A stretch of 64,000 bases of DNA. It comes from Staphylococcus sp. (GTDB lineage: Bacteria; Bacteroidota; Bacteroidia; Bacteroidales; Muribaculaceae). Shown here in pieces: positions 17,885 through 26,673 of the stretch (within the stretch, counting starts at the first letter, position 1; each line of letters opens with the position of its first letter). A program made the translations under genes and the position numbers. Where the stretch lies: assembly GCA_023665865.1 (NCBI GenBank), contig JAMPDC010000001.1:753981-817980 (forward strand). The letters are read 5' to 3'. Under the pieces are notes generated by a model. It had not been told where the DNA came from and did not search any database. It saw nothing but the letters and a program-made list of their open reading frames with translations.

Positions 17885-19540
17885 TCAATCCTCCGATGAA
17901 GAGGCATAGACCCCGACCATCGTTCCGGTAAAATTACCAGCAGTCGCAGTGCTGAGGAGCGATGCGCTGACGGTACGTCCGAGAGTCACCCCCTCTCCGT
18001 CTCCGACGGAATATGCAAAGGAGTAATTGCCATTACCGTCCGCCGTGATTTTCAGATTGAGCGGGAGAGCCGGATCGATGGGTTGCGAGTCAAACTCCTC
18101 CCGGTGCTTACCCTTGCTCCGGGCGATCACACGGACTACGGTATTTCCCATCGAATCGAGAGTCTTGCCGAAAACCACGTTGCAGTCATCATCCTGAAAC
18201 AGGAGCAGGCCCGCGAAATCGGCCGACGACGCAGGTGTAAACTCATCAAGACACACCGTCACCTCAAATGCGCTTTCAGTTGCCCACATTCCGATGGCCG
18301 AGGGTGACTTCCGGTCAGCCAAGGCGATCTCTGATGCCTGAAGGCTGAGAGTGCCATCCTCACCGAGGCCATAGAACGCACTCTGAGGATTGCGCACGAA
18401 GAAAGCATAGGGCGACAATCCGGCGTCAGACCACAATGAACTTTCAGCCTCCCGCTGGGGACGTCCGACAAGGACTTCGTCACTACGGGTGATCACCGGC
18501 TGCCCCTTGATCCAGCTGACGGGATGGATGAAAGTCTCACGCCCCATGATGTCGTGTCCGGCAGATGAATAGGGTCTCACTCCGAGAAACACTGCCCACC
18601 ACTTGCCGTCCTTATCCTCGACAAGATCGGCATGACCGGTAGATGTAACAGCATATTGACGCCCGGGGTCAAGACCTCGCTGCGAGAGGATGGGGTTGAT
18701 GCGGCAAGGCACAAACGGCCCCTTGGGACTCTTCGACTCGAAGATGACTTCACGATGATCGGCCCCGGTGCCACCTTCGGCACACATCAGGAAATACTTA
18801 TCCTTTATATGATATAGATGCGGGCCTTCGATCCACACGGGATGTTGCGCAATGTCGACACCACCGTCGACAAGCACGTCATTTCCACCTGTGACTCGTC
18901 CGGTCTGCCAGTCGAAATCATGGATGCGGATGGTCCGGTGGCCGTCATAGAGCGGCTGCCCCTCAGGGCCGTCGTTGTTGACAATATAGGCTCTGCCGTC
19001 GGTATCGAAAAGGAAGCTCGGATCAATGCCCCCGACTTCCGGAAGCCACACCGGGTCACTCCACACTCCTTTCTGCGGATCGTCGGTCGTGACATAAAAC
19101 GTACCTCCATTGTCGACAAGAGTGCTTATCATATAGAAAGTCTCATTGTGTGGATTGTAGGAGATGTCAGGAGCGTATATTCCACCCGAAATGCGCAGGC
19201 TGTCAGGAAGATCGAGCTGCTCACGGCGGTTGAGCACATAGCCCAGTCTCTCCCAGTTGCGCAGATCGGTGCTATGCCAGATCGGGACTCCCGGATAGAA
19301 CGCGAACGAAGAATTGACCATATAGTAGTCACCGCCGACACGGACTATCGACGGGTCGGGGTAGCATCCGGGAAGCAAAGGCGTCCAGTCGGGGCTGGCG
19401 ACCTCATCGTTGTCCGACAAGACCGTCCGATAACTGAAATCGGAGAAGACGGCAAATTGCTCTTCATCGGTTTCGGCGCATGAGAATGTCCCGGCACAAA
19501 AAGCAGCAATGCCGACGATATGCAAAAGGTAGTTTTTCAT
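17885..19540 (-). CDS. Glycoside hydrolase family 43 protein (beta-xylosidase/arabinofuranosidase type), lipoprotein
   Basis: GH43 enzymes remove xylose or arabinose from plant hemicellulose and arabinan. The 551-residue protein has a lipoprotein-like signal (Cys21 in GTFSC) and a five-bladed propeller catalytic domain with all three expected acidic residues: Asp62 in YPDPSI (base), Asp173 in GGIDPSF and Glu238 in WIEGPH (acid). The last 200 residues form a beta-sandwich, as in two-domain xylosidases. It would act in the periplasm or at the outer membrane. There are no susC/susD genes beside it. A TAACTTTG box lies about 90 bases upstream. Confidence 0.93.
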   Translation of the reverse strand: MKNYLLHIVGIAAFCAGTFSCAETDEEQFAVFSDFSYRTVLSDNDEVASPDWTPLLPGCYPDPSIVRVGGDYYMVNSSFAFYPGVPIWHSTDLRNWERLGYVLNRREQLDLPDSLRISGGIYAPDISYNPHNETFYMISTLVDNGGTFYVTTDDPQKGVWSDPVWLPEVGGIDPSFLFDTDGRAYIVNNDGPEGQPLYDGHRTIRIHDFDWQTGRVTGGNDVLVDGGVDIAQHPVWIEGPHLYHIKDKYFLMCAEGGTGADHREVIFESKSPKGPFVPCRINPILSQRGLDPGRQYAVTSTGHADLVEDKDGKWWAVFLGVRPYSSAGHDIMGRETFIHPVSWIKGQPVITRSDEVLVGRPQREAESSLWSDAGLSPYAFFVRNPQSAFYGLGEDGTLSLQASEIALADRKSPSAIGMWATESAFEVTVCLDEFTPASSADFAGLLLFQDDDCNVVFGKTLDSMGNTVVRVIARSKGKHREEFDSQPIDPALPLNLKITADGNGNYSFAYSVGDGEGVTLGRTVSASLLSTATAGNFTGTMVGVYASSSED

Positions 19541-19632
19541 GAATTATATACCTATTTTTATATAAGATGGTGATTAACGATATATCGGGCGAAACGAAGT
19601 GATGTGATGGCCAACGTATGAACGCCCTTTCA

Positions 19633-19640
19633 CAAAGTTA
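19633..19640 (-). promoter_or_regulatory. -7 box (TAACTTTG) for the GH43 gene
   Basis: Minus-strand TAACTTTG, 92 bases upstream of the start codon at 19540. Confidence 0.5.
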
Positions 19641-19704
19641 CTTTTTAACACATTCAACTCCAAATTTTAGAAGATTATTTTACAATCCGTACACTATTTT
19701 TCTC

Positions 19705-19712
19705 TAACTTTG
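19705..19712 (+). promoter_or_regulatory. -7 box (TAACTTTG) directly upstream of the M6 protease start
   Basis: TAACTTTG ends only 5 bases before the ATG at 19718, so transcription would begin at or next to the start codon and the mRNA would be leaderless or nearly so. Confidence 0.6.
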
Positions 19713-19717
19713 CATAT

Positions 19718-21523
19718 ATGAAACCAATACGACTACACATTCTTGCCGCTTTGACATCAGTTGTCACTGCATTTTCAGCCATGGGCGCACCCGCCCGTCC
19801 GGCTCTGCATAAAACTGTCTTCTCCGATGGCTCGACAGTCACATATCGTGTCGTCGGCGATGAATTCTTCCACTATACTCTCAGCGAGGACGGCTATCCT
19901 CTTGTGAAGGACGGCGACAACTTCTACTTCGCCACCAACGACGCCACAGGCAAACTCGTCAGCAGCGGAGTCCGTGCCCTCGACCCCGACCAGCGGTCAC
20001 TTGCCACCAACACATTTCTGGCCGATCTTGACAGCGAGAGCATCATCAACCGCGCGGCCAAAGCATCGGAGGCGTCAACCTCGCGCGCCAATGCTCCCTC
20101 CCGCGTACCGGCCAACATGAAAGACGGAGCATTTCCCGCCATCGGCTCCCCGCGCTGCCTCGTGGTCCTCGTCAACTACTATGATGTAAAGTTCACGATC
20201 GACGAACCGAAAACATATTTCACCAATCTGCTCTCGAGAGACAATTTCTCGGACTATGGCGCCACAGGTTCGGTGCGTGACTACTTCAAGACCGCGTCCA
20301 ACGGAGCCTTCACCCCGACTTTCGATGTCTATGGCCCGATTGATCTCCCCCGCCGACAGGCTTACTATGGAGGTGACACCACCACAAGCCAGGACCCCTA
20401 CGCTCACGAGATGGCTATCGATGCCTGCAACATTCTCTCAGAGCAGGGTGTGGATCTGTCGGTATATGACACCGACGACGACGGATATATCGACAATATC
20501 TATATTTTCTACGCCGGAATGGGGCAGTCGTATGACACAAATAAGTATAAAGACACCGTGTGGCCTCACTCCTGGGATATCGAATATGCCGTGACGGACA
20601 CAAGCTATACCTACAACGGCAAGATCCTCAACCACTATGCCTGTTCGCCCGAATTTGACCGTCCCGGCTATCCCGACGGACTCGGTACATTCTGCCATGA
20701 GTTCTCCCATGTGCTCGGTCTGCCGGACCTCTACACCACCGACTACTCCACAGCCATCACACCCGACACATGGAGCGTCCTCGATGTCGGCTGCTACCTC
20801 AACGACTCGCGCACACCTCCCACCTACTCGACTTTTGAGCGCATGAGCCTCGGCTGGATGGACCCGCTTGAGCTTACCTCTGCCGGCGACTATATTCTCG
20901 ACCCGCTTGAGGCCTCAGGCCAGAGCTACATCATAGCCACCGATAAGGAGAATGAGTTTTTCGTGCTTGAAAACCGTCAGAAGGAGGGTTGGGATTCATA
21001 TCTCGCAGGTCATGGCATGCTCATCTGGCACATTGACTATAACGAGACCTATTGGCACAACAACACTGTCAACAACAACCGCATGCACCAGCATGTGGAT
21101 GTCGTCGAGGCTGTCAACAAACTCCTGTCCAACCGCTATGCGGCATCGACCGATCCCTTCCCCGGCACGCGCAACATCACCGAGTTCAATGCCACCTCGC
21201 GCCCCTCATTTCTTGCCTGGTCAGGCTATGATCCAGGGCTCCCGCTCTCAAATATCCGTGAGGAAAATGGCCGCATCTATTTCCGGGCCGGCGATAACGG
21301 CGGTGACGACAATACCGGCATCGACGATATCATCAATGATGACTCGGCGATCACTATAAGCGGTGGGAATTCAATCGTCATCTCAGGAACCGACGAGCCG
21401 GCCAGAGTATACAACGTCCAGGGTTCACAGGTCTACTTCGGCCACTCCCGCTCGATCGAGCTCAATCCCGGGCTCTATATCGTGAAAGTAGGCGACCGGA
21501 CTACAAAAGTAGTGCTCCACTGA
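19718..21523 (+). CDS. Secreted M6 family metalloprotease with sorting tail
   Basis: Zinc protease of the immune-inhibitor-A type. The 601-residue precursor has a signal peptide ending near AMGAPA, a propeptide, then the catalytic domain with HEFSH at 327-331 and the following GLPDLY glycine turn. A DxDxDG-type calcium-binding loop is seen at 251-259 (DTDDDGYID). The C-terminus (ARVYNVQGSQVYF...PGLYIVKVGDRTTKVV) looks like a type IX sorting domain, so the protein may be surface-attached or released. Many Bacteroidales secrete M6 proteases; the substrate is unknown. It is monocistronic and ends in a long perfect hairpin. Confidence 0.92.
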   Translation: MKPIRLHILAALTSVVTAFSAMGAPARPALHKTVFSDGSTVTYRVVGDEFFHYTLSEDGYPLVKDGDNFYFATNDATGKLVSSGVRALDPDQRSLATNTFLADLDSESIINRAAKASEASTSRANAPSRVPANMKDGAFPAIGSPRCLVVLVNYYDVKFTIDEPKTYFTNLLSRDNFSDYGATGSVRDYFKTASNGAFTPTFDVYGPIDLPRRQAYYGGDTTTSQDPYAHEMAIDACNILSEQGVDLSVYDTDDDGYIDNIYIFYAGMGQSYDTNKYKDTVWPHSWDIEYAVTDTSYTYNGKILNHYACSPEFDRPGYPDGLGTFCHEFSHVLGLPDLYTTDYSTAITPDTWSVLDVGCYLNDSRTPPTYSTFERMSLGWMDPLELTSAGDYILDPLEASGQSYIIATDKENEFFVLENRQKEGWDSYLAGHGMLIWHIDYNETYWHNNTVNNNRMHQHVDVVEAVNKLLSNRYAASTDPFPGTRNITEFNATSRPSFLAWSGYDPGLPLSNIREENGRIYFRAGDNGGDDNTGIDDIINDDSAITISGGNSIVISGTDEPARVYNVQGSQVYFGHSRSIELNPGLYIVKVGDRTTKVVLH

Positions 21524-21537
21524 TACTGTCATGCGCA

Positions 21538-21593
21538 TAAACATTGCAACCCGGCCCCGGATCTTATGAGATCAGGGGCCGGGTTGCAATGTT
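21538..21593. terminator. Strong bidirectional terminator hairpin
   Basis: A long, nearly perfect stem (about 20 bp, AAACATTGCAACCCGGCCCC and its complement) lies between the M6 protease gene and the convergent FAH-like gene. Confidence 0.85.
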
Positions 21594-21614
21594 TATATCC
21601 TTTATAAATATCTG

Positions 21615-22148
21615 TCAGACCACTTTGAGAGTAAGCACCTCAGCGCTGTTGACCGAGAGAGCGAGATGTGACTGCTCACGAAGAGCCAACTGTAGGCCTA
21701 CCACCGGAAGCATGATGACATCGCCCATCTTCAGAGTCATATATTGACTGACGCGAGAGATTGCATCTTCAATTTCTCCGTCGAGAGCCGGACACTCCAC
21801 CCGGTCAGCCCCGCTATCCACAGTCATCGCTCCGGCAACCGTCTCGGCAGGAAGCCACTCACCGTAGACAAGGGTCGAGTCCATGCCGGAAAGCACTCCA
21901 CTGTCGACATCCGTAGCGGGGAGGTTGACATGTAGCGCAAGGGAGATGCCATCATAGTAGCGTGAGGCAAACTTGCGCCCGACATTCTTTCCGAGACGTC
22001 CGATCCTGACAGCGACATACACGTCCCCGACCCAACCTTCGCCCCATTCAGGCATGAAAAGAGGCCGGCCCGGCAAGATCATGGCCGAGTCGGGATGGAT
22101 GTCGAGACTTAATTCGGGAGAAAGGCTCTTTAGACGGATGAATTTCAT
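21615..22148 (-). CDS. Divergent fumarylacetoacetate hydrolase-like protein, coupled to rex
   Basis: A 177-residue protein with no signal peptide. Phrases such as RIGRLGKNVGRKFASRYYDG and the later MGDVIMLPV resemble parts of Bacteroidales FAH-family proteins, but it is shorter than a typical FAH domain. I do not see the usual acidic metal-binding set, so catalysis is doubtful. Its ATG overlaps the rex stop codon as ATGA (22145-22148), which indicates translational coupling. Function unknown; the FAH link rests on my pattern recognition and is moderately secure. Confidence 0.65.
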   Translation of the reverse strand: MKFIRLKSLSPELSLDIHPDSAMILPGRPLFMPEWGEGWVGDVYVAVRIGRLGKNVGRKFASRYYDGISLALHVNLPATDVDSGVLSGMDSTLVYGEWLPAETVAGAMTVDSGADRVECPALDGEIEDAISRVSQYMTLKMGDVIMLPVVGLQLALREQSHLALSVNSAEVLTLKVV

Positions 22149-22774
22149 TTTGGCATGCGGTTATACATCACGGCGAGGTGAGCATAGATAGAAGTATTCT
22201 GGATCACCACGTCGGGAGAAGTCTTGATATGGAAAGGTGTGAAATTCCAGAGCGCCTTGATGCCTGCCTGCACACAGAGCTCCGCGACCTCGGCAGCGCT
22301 CTCGACCGGAACCGCAATCACAGCGATCTCAGCCTCGAGTTCCGCTATGCGTTCCGGGAGTTCTGAAAGATGATAGATCGGCTTCCCACCGTGCGATGTA
22401 CCGACGACATCGGGGTTCACGTCAAAACCGGCCACGATATGAAGTCCGTAGTGCGACAAACCGGAATCCGCCATGAGCGCGGCGCCGAGACTGCCGACAC
22501 CCATCATCACCGCATTGTGTTCACGATGAAAGCCGAGGAAGTCCAACAAGCCTTGTTCCAGCTCCTTGACCTCGTAGCCGATGCGGGTCTTGCCTTTAAT
22601 GTTGAGATACGACAAATCCTTGGCTATCTGCGAGGCGTCAACATTAAGCTGGTGGGAAATGGCCGTCGATGAGACATATTCCACTCCTTGAGCTCTGAGA
22701 TTTGACACACAGGCCAGATACCACGGCAAGCGGCTGATGGCCGGCTCCGGGACGTAGGGATGCGGGTTCTCCAT
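22145..22774 (-). CDS. rex: Redox-sensing transcriptional repressor Rex
   Basis: Rex binds DNA and senses the NADH/NAD+ ratio, repressing fermentation and respiration genes when NADH is low. The 209-residue protein has an N-terminal winged helix (AISRLPWYLACVSNL, then VDASQIAKDLSYLN) and a C-terminal Rossmann domain with the VGSLGAAL dinucleotide-binding loop. Length is typical. It is transcribed divergently from gltX and overlaps the FAH-like gene. A TAAATTTG promoter box sits 27 bases upstream of the start. Confidence 0.94.
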   Translation of the reverse strand: MENPHPYVPEPAISRLPWYLACVSNLRAQGVEYVSSTAISHQLNVDASQIAKDLSYLNIKGKTRIGYEVKELEQGLLDFLGFHREHNAVMMGVGSLGAALMADSGLSHYGLHIVAGFDVNPDVVGTSHGGKPIYHLSELPERIAELEAEIAVIAVPVESAAEVAELCVQAGIKALWNFTPFHIKTSPDVVIQNTSIYAHLAVMYNRMPK

Positions 22775-22800
22775 GGAAGGTTTATCTTATCTTTCGAGGA

Positions 22801-22808
22801 CAAATTTA
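22801..22808 (-). promoter_or_regulatory. -7 box (TAAATTTG) for rex
   Basis: Minus-strand TAAATTTG, 26 bases upstream of the rex start codon at 22774. Confidence 0.55.
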
Positions 22809-22848
22809 CAACTTTTCCCCATATTATCAAAGAACTCCCCCCTTTGGC

Positions 22849-22867
22849 TTTTTGCATCTCGCAAAAA
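22849..22867. promoter_or_regulatory. Palindrome between the rex and gltX promoters
   Basis: TTTTTGC-ATCTC-GCAAAAA, a 7-bp perfect inverted repeat with a 5-base spacer, placed between the two divergent -7 boxes. It does not match the classical Rex operator closely, so its regulator is undetermined. Confidence 0.35.
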
Positions 22868-22873
22868 ATTTCA

Positions 22874-22881
22874 TAATTTTG
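22874..22881 (+). promoter_or_regulatory. -7 box (TAATTTTG) for gltX
   Basis: TAATTTTG on the plus strand, about 90 bases before the gltX ATG at 22973. Confidence 0.5.
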
Positions 22882-22972
22882 TCGTCAGATAATGATTAAC
22901 TCGCAGGTGGATAGCGGCCGGTAAGAGAAATCATGACCGCAAATCCTCCCGTAAAACACAGTTTTTTTGACA

Positions 22973-24508
22973 ATGGATCGTAAAGTCAGAGTACGTTTTG
23001 CCCCCTCTCCCACAGGGCCTCTCCATATCGGCGGCGTCCGCACTGCCCTCTTCAACTATCTTTTCGCCCGTCGCCACGGTGGCGAGATGATCCTCCGCAT
23101 CGAGGACACAGATTCAAACCGCTTCGTCCCCGGCGCTGAGGACTATATCAACGAGTCGCTCGCATGGCTCGGCATCAAGATTGACGAAGGTGTCCGCGAA
23201 GGTGGTGCCTACGGCCCCTACAAGCAGAGCGAACGTCGTGACATCTACCGCCAATATGTCAAGCAGCTCCTTGACAACGGCAAGGCTTATCTCGCGTTCG
23301 ATACTCCTGCCGAACTTGAGGCCGCCCGCGCCGCAACCCCCAACTTCCAGTATGACGCCTCAACCCGCATGGGCATGCGCAACTCCCTCGCCCTTCCCGC
23401 CGAAGAGGTGAAGGCGCTGCTCGATGCCGGCACTCCCTACGTGGTCCGCTTCCTCATCGAACCCGGACGTGATGTCGAGGTCAACGACCTGCTCCGCGGC
23501 AAAGTCACCATCAATTCTTCGATTCTCGACGACAAGGTGCTCTACAAGAGTGCCGATGATCTCCCTACCTACCACCTGGCCAACATTGTCGACGACCATC
23601 TGATGGAAGTGACCCACGTCATCCGCGGCGAGGAATGGCTTCCCTCCGCACCCCTCCACTTCCTCCTCTATGAGGCTTTCGGCTGGAGCGATACACGTCC
23701 TGAATTTGTCCATCTCCCCCTCCTGCTCAAACCCGACGGCAAAGGCAAGCTCTCTAAGCGCGACGGTGACCGTCTCGGCTTCCCCGTCTTCCCTCTCGAA
23801 TGGACCGACCCCAAGACCGGTGCCATCTCATCGGGCTACCGCGAGTCAGGCTATCTGCCCGAAGCCGTCATCAACTTCCTCGCCCTTCTCGGCTGGAATC
23901 CCGGCGACGACACCGAAATCATGTCGATGGACGAACTCATCGCCAAATTCTCCTTTGACCACTGCTCACGTTCAGGTGCCAAATTTGCCTTCGACAAGGG
24001 CCGTTGGTTCAACCACGAATATCTCCAGATGGCGCCCGACAGCGAGCTCGCCACCCTCTTCCGCCCCATCCTCGAAGCTCATGGCGTCAAAGCCGATGAC
24101 TTCTCTGACGAATATATAGCCCGCGTGGTATCGCTCGTGAAAGGACGCATCAACTTCGTGGCCGACCTCTGGGACCAGGCCCGCTTCTTCTTCACAGCTC
24201 CCGAGACCTACGCCGAGAAGGATATCAAGAAACGCTGGAAAGAGGACACCCCACAAATCCTCACCGAACTCATCGAGGTGCTCGAAGCGCTTCCTGATTT
24301 CGGCTCAAAGGCTGCCGAGCCCATAGTCCTTGACTGGGTTGCCGCCAAGGGCTATCATCTCGGCAACGTCATGAATGCCTTCCGCCTGACCCTCGTCGGC
24401 GAGTGCAAAGGCCCCCACATCTTCGACATCACCGAGCTCATCGGCCGCGAGGAGACCATCAGTCGTATCCGCAAGGGTATCGAGACGATCAAACCGGTCG
24501 AAGCTTAA
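22973..24508 (+). CDS. gltX: Glutamate--tRNA ligase
   Basis: Class I aminoacyl-tRNA synthetase that charges tRNA-Glu. The ATG at 22973 ([15 protein letters not shown]) gives 511 residues; a frame opening at 22967 would use a TTG codon only two codons earlier. The HIGH-like motif [14 protein letters not shown] lies in the first 30 residues, and the KMSKS-like motif [11 protein letters not shown] near residue 260. The C-terminal anticodon-binding helices are present. Codon use is very regular, as for a highly expressed gene. It begins a possible run with argC 33 bases downstream. Confidence 0.97.
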   Translation: MDRKVRVRFAPSPTGPLHIGGVRTALFNYLFARRHGGEMILRIEDTDSNRFVPGAEDYINESLAWLGIKIDEGVREGGAYGPYKQSERRDIYRQYVKQLLDNGKAYLAFDTPAELEAARAATPNFQYDASTRMGMRNSLALPAEEVKALLDAGTPYVVRFLIEPGRDVEVNDLLRGKVTINSSILDDKVLYKSADDLPTYHLANIVDDHLMEVTHVIRGEEWLPSAPLHFLLYEAFGWSDTRPEFVHLPLLLKPDGKGKLSKRDGDRLGFPVFPLEWTDPKTGAISSGYRESGYLPEAVINFLALLGWNPGDDTEIMSMDELIAKFSFDHCSRSGAKFAFDKGRWFNHEYLQMAPDSELATLFRPILEAHGVKADDFSDEYIARVVSLVKGRINFVADLWDQARFFFTAPETYAEKDIKKRWKEDTPQILTELIEVLEALPDFGSKAAEPIVLDWVAAKGYHLGNVMNAFRLTLVGECKGPHIFDITELIGREETISRIRKGIETIKPVEA

Positions 24509-24541
24509 CTATCAACAACACACCTTAACACTATCCAGACC

Positions 24542-25513
24542 ATGATAAAAGTTGGAATCATCGGAGGTTCAGGCTATGCCGCCGGCGAACTCATCCGCAT
24601 CCTCATCAACCACCCCGACGTCGAGCTGAAGTGGGTACACTCCCGCACCGTGGGTGGACAGCGAATCGTCGACGTACACCAAGGACTCCACGGAGAGACT
24701 GACATGAACTTTTCCAGCAACTTCGACTTGAAAAACATCGACGTCCTCTTCTGCTGCCGTCCGGCGGGTAAAACCCGTGAGTTCATCGAGACCCACACTA
24801 TCCCCGAAGACCTCAAGATCATCGATCTCGCACGCGACCACCGCATCGAAGACGGCACCCACGACTTCGTCTACGGCCTTTCGGAGCTCAACCGCAAGCC
24901 GATGGTACGCGGCGCAAAACATGTCGCCAACCCCGGCTGTGTCGCTATGGCCGTCGAACTCTCGCTGATTCCACTCGCCAAGAATCTGCTCCTCAACTCC
25001 GACATCCACACTACAGTCATCACCGGTGCGACGAGCGAAGGGGCCGAGCATCGCCCCACCACCCACTATGCGTGGCGCAACGACAACATGGTCGTCTACC
25101 GTCCCTTCGCCCACACCCAGATGCCTGAAATCATCCAGGCGCTCAAAGCCATGCAACAGAGCTTCGACTCAAAGATCCACATGCTCCCCATGCGCGGATG
25201 CTTCTCGCGCGGCATCATGGCCGTGTCATACCTCGACTGCGCCCTCGAACTGCCGGAGATCATCAAGCTCTACAGCGACTATTTCGCCGACCATAACTTC
25301 ACCTTCATCACCTCGAAGATTCCCGATCTGAAAGATGTGGTCAACACCAACAAGTGTATCATCCACCTTGACAAAATCGACGGCAAGCTCCTCATCACCG
25401 CCGTCATCGACAATCTGCTCAAAGGTGGCGCCGGCAACGCTGTCCACACCATGAATCTGCTCTTCGGTCTTCAGGAAACAACCGGCCTCACCATGAAGCC
25501 GGCCGCATTCTAA
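24542..25513 (+). CDS. argC: N-acetyl-gamma-glutamyl-phosphate reductase
   Basis: Third enzyme of arginine biosynthesis, reducing N-acetylglutamyl phosphate with NADPH to the semialdehyde. The 323-residue protein begins with the Rossmann motif GIIGGSGYAAGELIR and has the catalytic Cys133 in HVANPGCVAMA; the region HMLPMRGCFSRGI carries a conserved His/Arg. Length is normal. No other arg genes are adjacent, which is uncommon but not unheard of. It follows gltX closely and is followed by a spacer with a TTAACCTTAA-type leader before the porin gene. Confidence 0.95.
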   Translation: MIKVGIIGGSGYAAGELIRILINHPDVELKWVHSRTVGGQRIVDVHQGLHGETDMNFSSNFDLKNIDVLFCCRPAGKTREFIETHTIPEDLKIIDLARDHRIEDGTHDFVYGLSELNRKPMVRGAKHVANPGCVAMAVELSLIPLAKNLLLNSDIHTTVITGATSEGAEHRPTTHYAWRNDNMVVYRPFAHTQMPEIIQALKAMQQSFDSKIHMLPMRGCFSRGIMAVSYLDCALELPEIIKLYSDYFADHNFTFITSKIPDLKDVVNTNKCIIHLDKIDGKLLITAVIDNLLKGGAGNAVHTMNLLFGLQETTGLTMKPAAF

Positions 25514-25609
25514 GACCAACCCCCACACCTCTCTCCTCACCACTCTCCACCCTCGCGTCAGCACACTTCGTTATACTTCCGTTAACCTTAACTCATCACA
25601 TTCTATATC

Positions 25610-26653
25610 ATGAAACCATTGCTATGCACAGCCATCGCAGGCTTCTGCACGCTGATGTCATTGGCCCAATCATCGGGTGTGGAAATCGAACGCTCAGAAA
25701 TCGCACGTCTCGAAGTCGAGGCCCGTCTCGATTATCAGCTCAACCGCATCGACGGAAACACTGTCGACAGCAACAGCGGTTTTGAAGGCAAGTATCTCGT
25801 CATCCGCCTTGATGGCAACATCACCGACAACCTCTCCTACTCCTGGCGCCAACGCCTCAACAAAAATCACAACGACGGATCCTTTTTCGACGCCACTGAC
25901 TGGGTGTGGATCAACTATGACATTGACTCCCGGTGGTCAGTAGCCGGAGGCAAGCAGGTAGTGGCTATAGGCGGATGGGAATATGACCGCGCACCGATAG
26001 ATCTCTACGGCTGCTCCGTGTTCTGGAACAACATCCCCTGCTATCAGATAGGAGCCTCAGCCTCTCTCAACCTTTCGGCGACCGACAAGCTCACATTGCA
26101 GGCATGCCAGAGCCCCTTCTTCACCTCATCCAACCGCAATCTCTATGCCTACAATCTTCTTTGGTCCGGCACACATGGCTGCTTCAGTGCCCTTTGGTCG
26201 GCCAACATGATCGAATATACTTCCGGCCGCTATATCAGCTACATTTCACTCGGCAACCGTTTCTCAGCCGGCAAAGTCGCTCTTGAGCTTGACTTCATGA
26301 ACCGCGCATCCTCCCATCAGCAATATTTCTTCAAGGATTGCTCCGTAATGGGCGAGATCTCCTACCGTCCGGCCCTGAAATGGAATGTCTATGCCAAAAT
26401 GACCTATGACGTCAACCACTCAGGCACCAACGCCGACTACTGCGTGCTCGACGGCACCGAACTGACCATGGCTGGTGGCGGCCTCGAGTTCTACCCCCTC
26501 TCCAACCACCGCTCCTCTCTCCGTCTCCATGCCAACTGTTTCTATTCATGGGGCAACAACGCCAATACCGGCAATGTGATGCAGGACAAGACCCTGCTGC
26601 TGGACGTCGGCGTGAAATGGGACATGAATCTCTTCTCAATCAAACGTAGATAA
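25610..26653 (+). CDS. Porin family outer-membrane beta-barrel protein (porin O/P-like)
   Basis: A 347-residue protein with a signal peptide ending near SLAQSS and then alternating, aromatic-rich amphipathic strands (YSWRQRLNK, DWVWINYD, GGKQVVAIGGWEYDRAP), as in phosphate-selective porin O/P proteins of Bacteroidota. It ends in a hydrophobic strand. It should sit in the outer membrane and allow diffusion of small, probably anionic, solutes. It lies 20 bases upstream of the YjiH-like gene and two genes from the carbonic anhydrase, which suggests shared physiology. Substrate unknown. Confidence 0.7.
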   Translation: MKPLLCTAIAGFCTLMSLAQSSGVEIERSEIARLEVEARLDYQLNRIDGNTVDSNSGFEGKYLVIRLDGNITDNLSYSWRQRLNKNHNDGSFFDATDWVWINYDIDSRWSVAGGKQVVAIGGWEYDRAPIDLYGCSVFWNNIPCYQIGASASLNLSATDKLTLQACQSPFFTSSNRNLYAYNLLWSGTHGCFSALWSANMIEYTSGRYISYISLGNRFSAGKVALELDFMNRASSHQQYFFKDCSVMGEISYRPALKWNVYAKMTYDVNHSGTNADYCVLDGTELTMAGGGLEFYPLSNHRSSLRLHANCFYSWGNNANTGNVMQDKTLLLDVGVKWDMNLFSIKRR

Positions 26654-26673
26654 ACCCACCCAACTGACACTCC

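Noticed and set aside
22967-22972. An earlier gltX start
   Set aside because: It uses TTG only two codons before a good ATG that gives the standard N-terminus.
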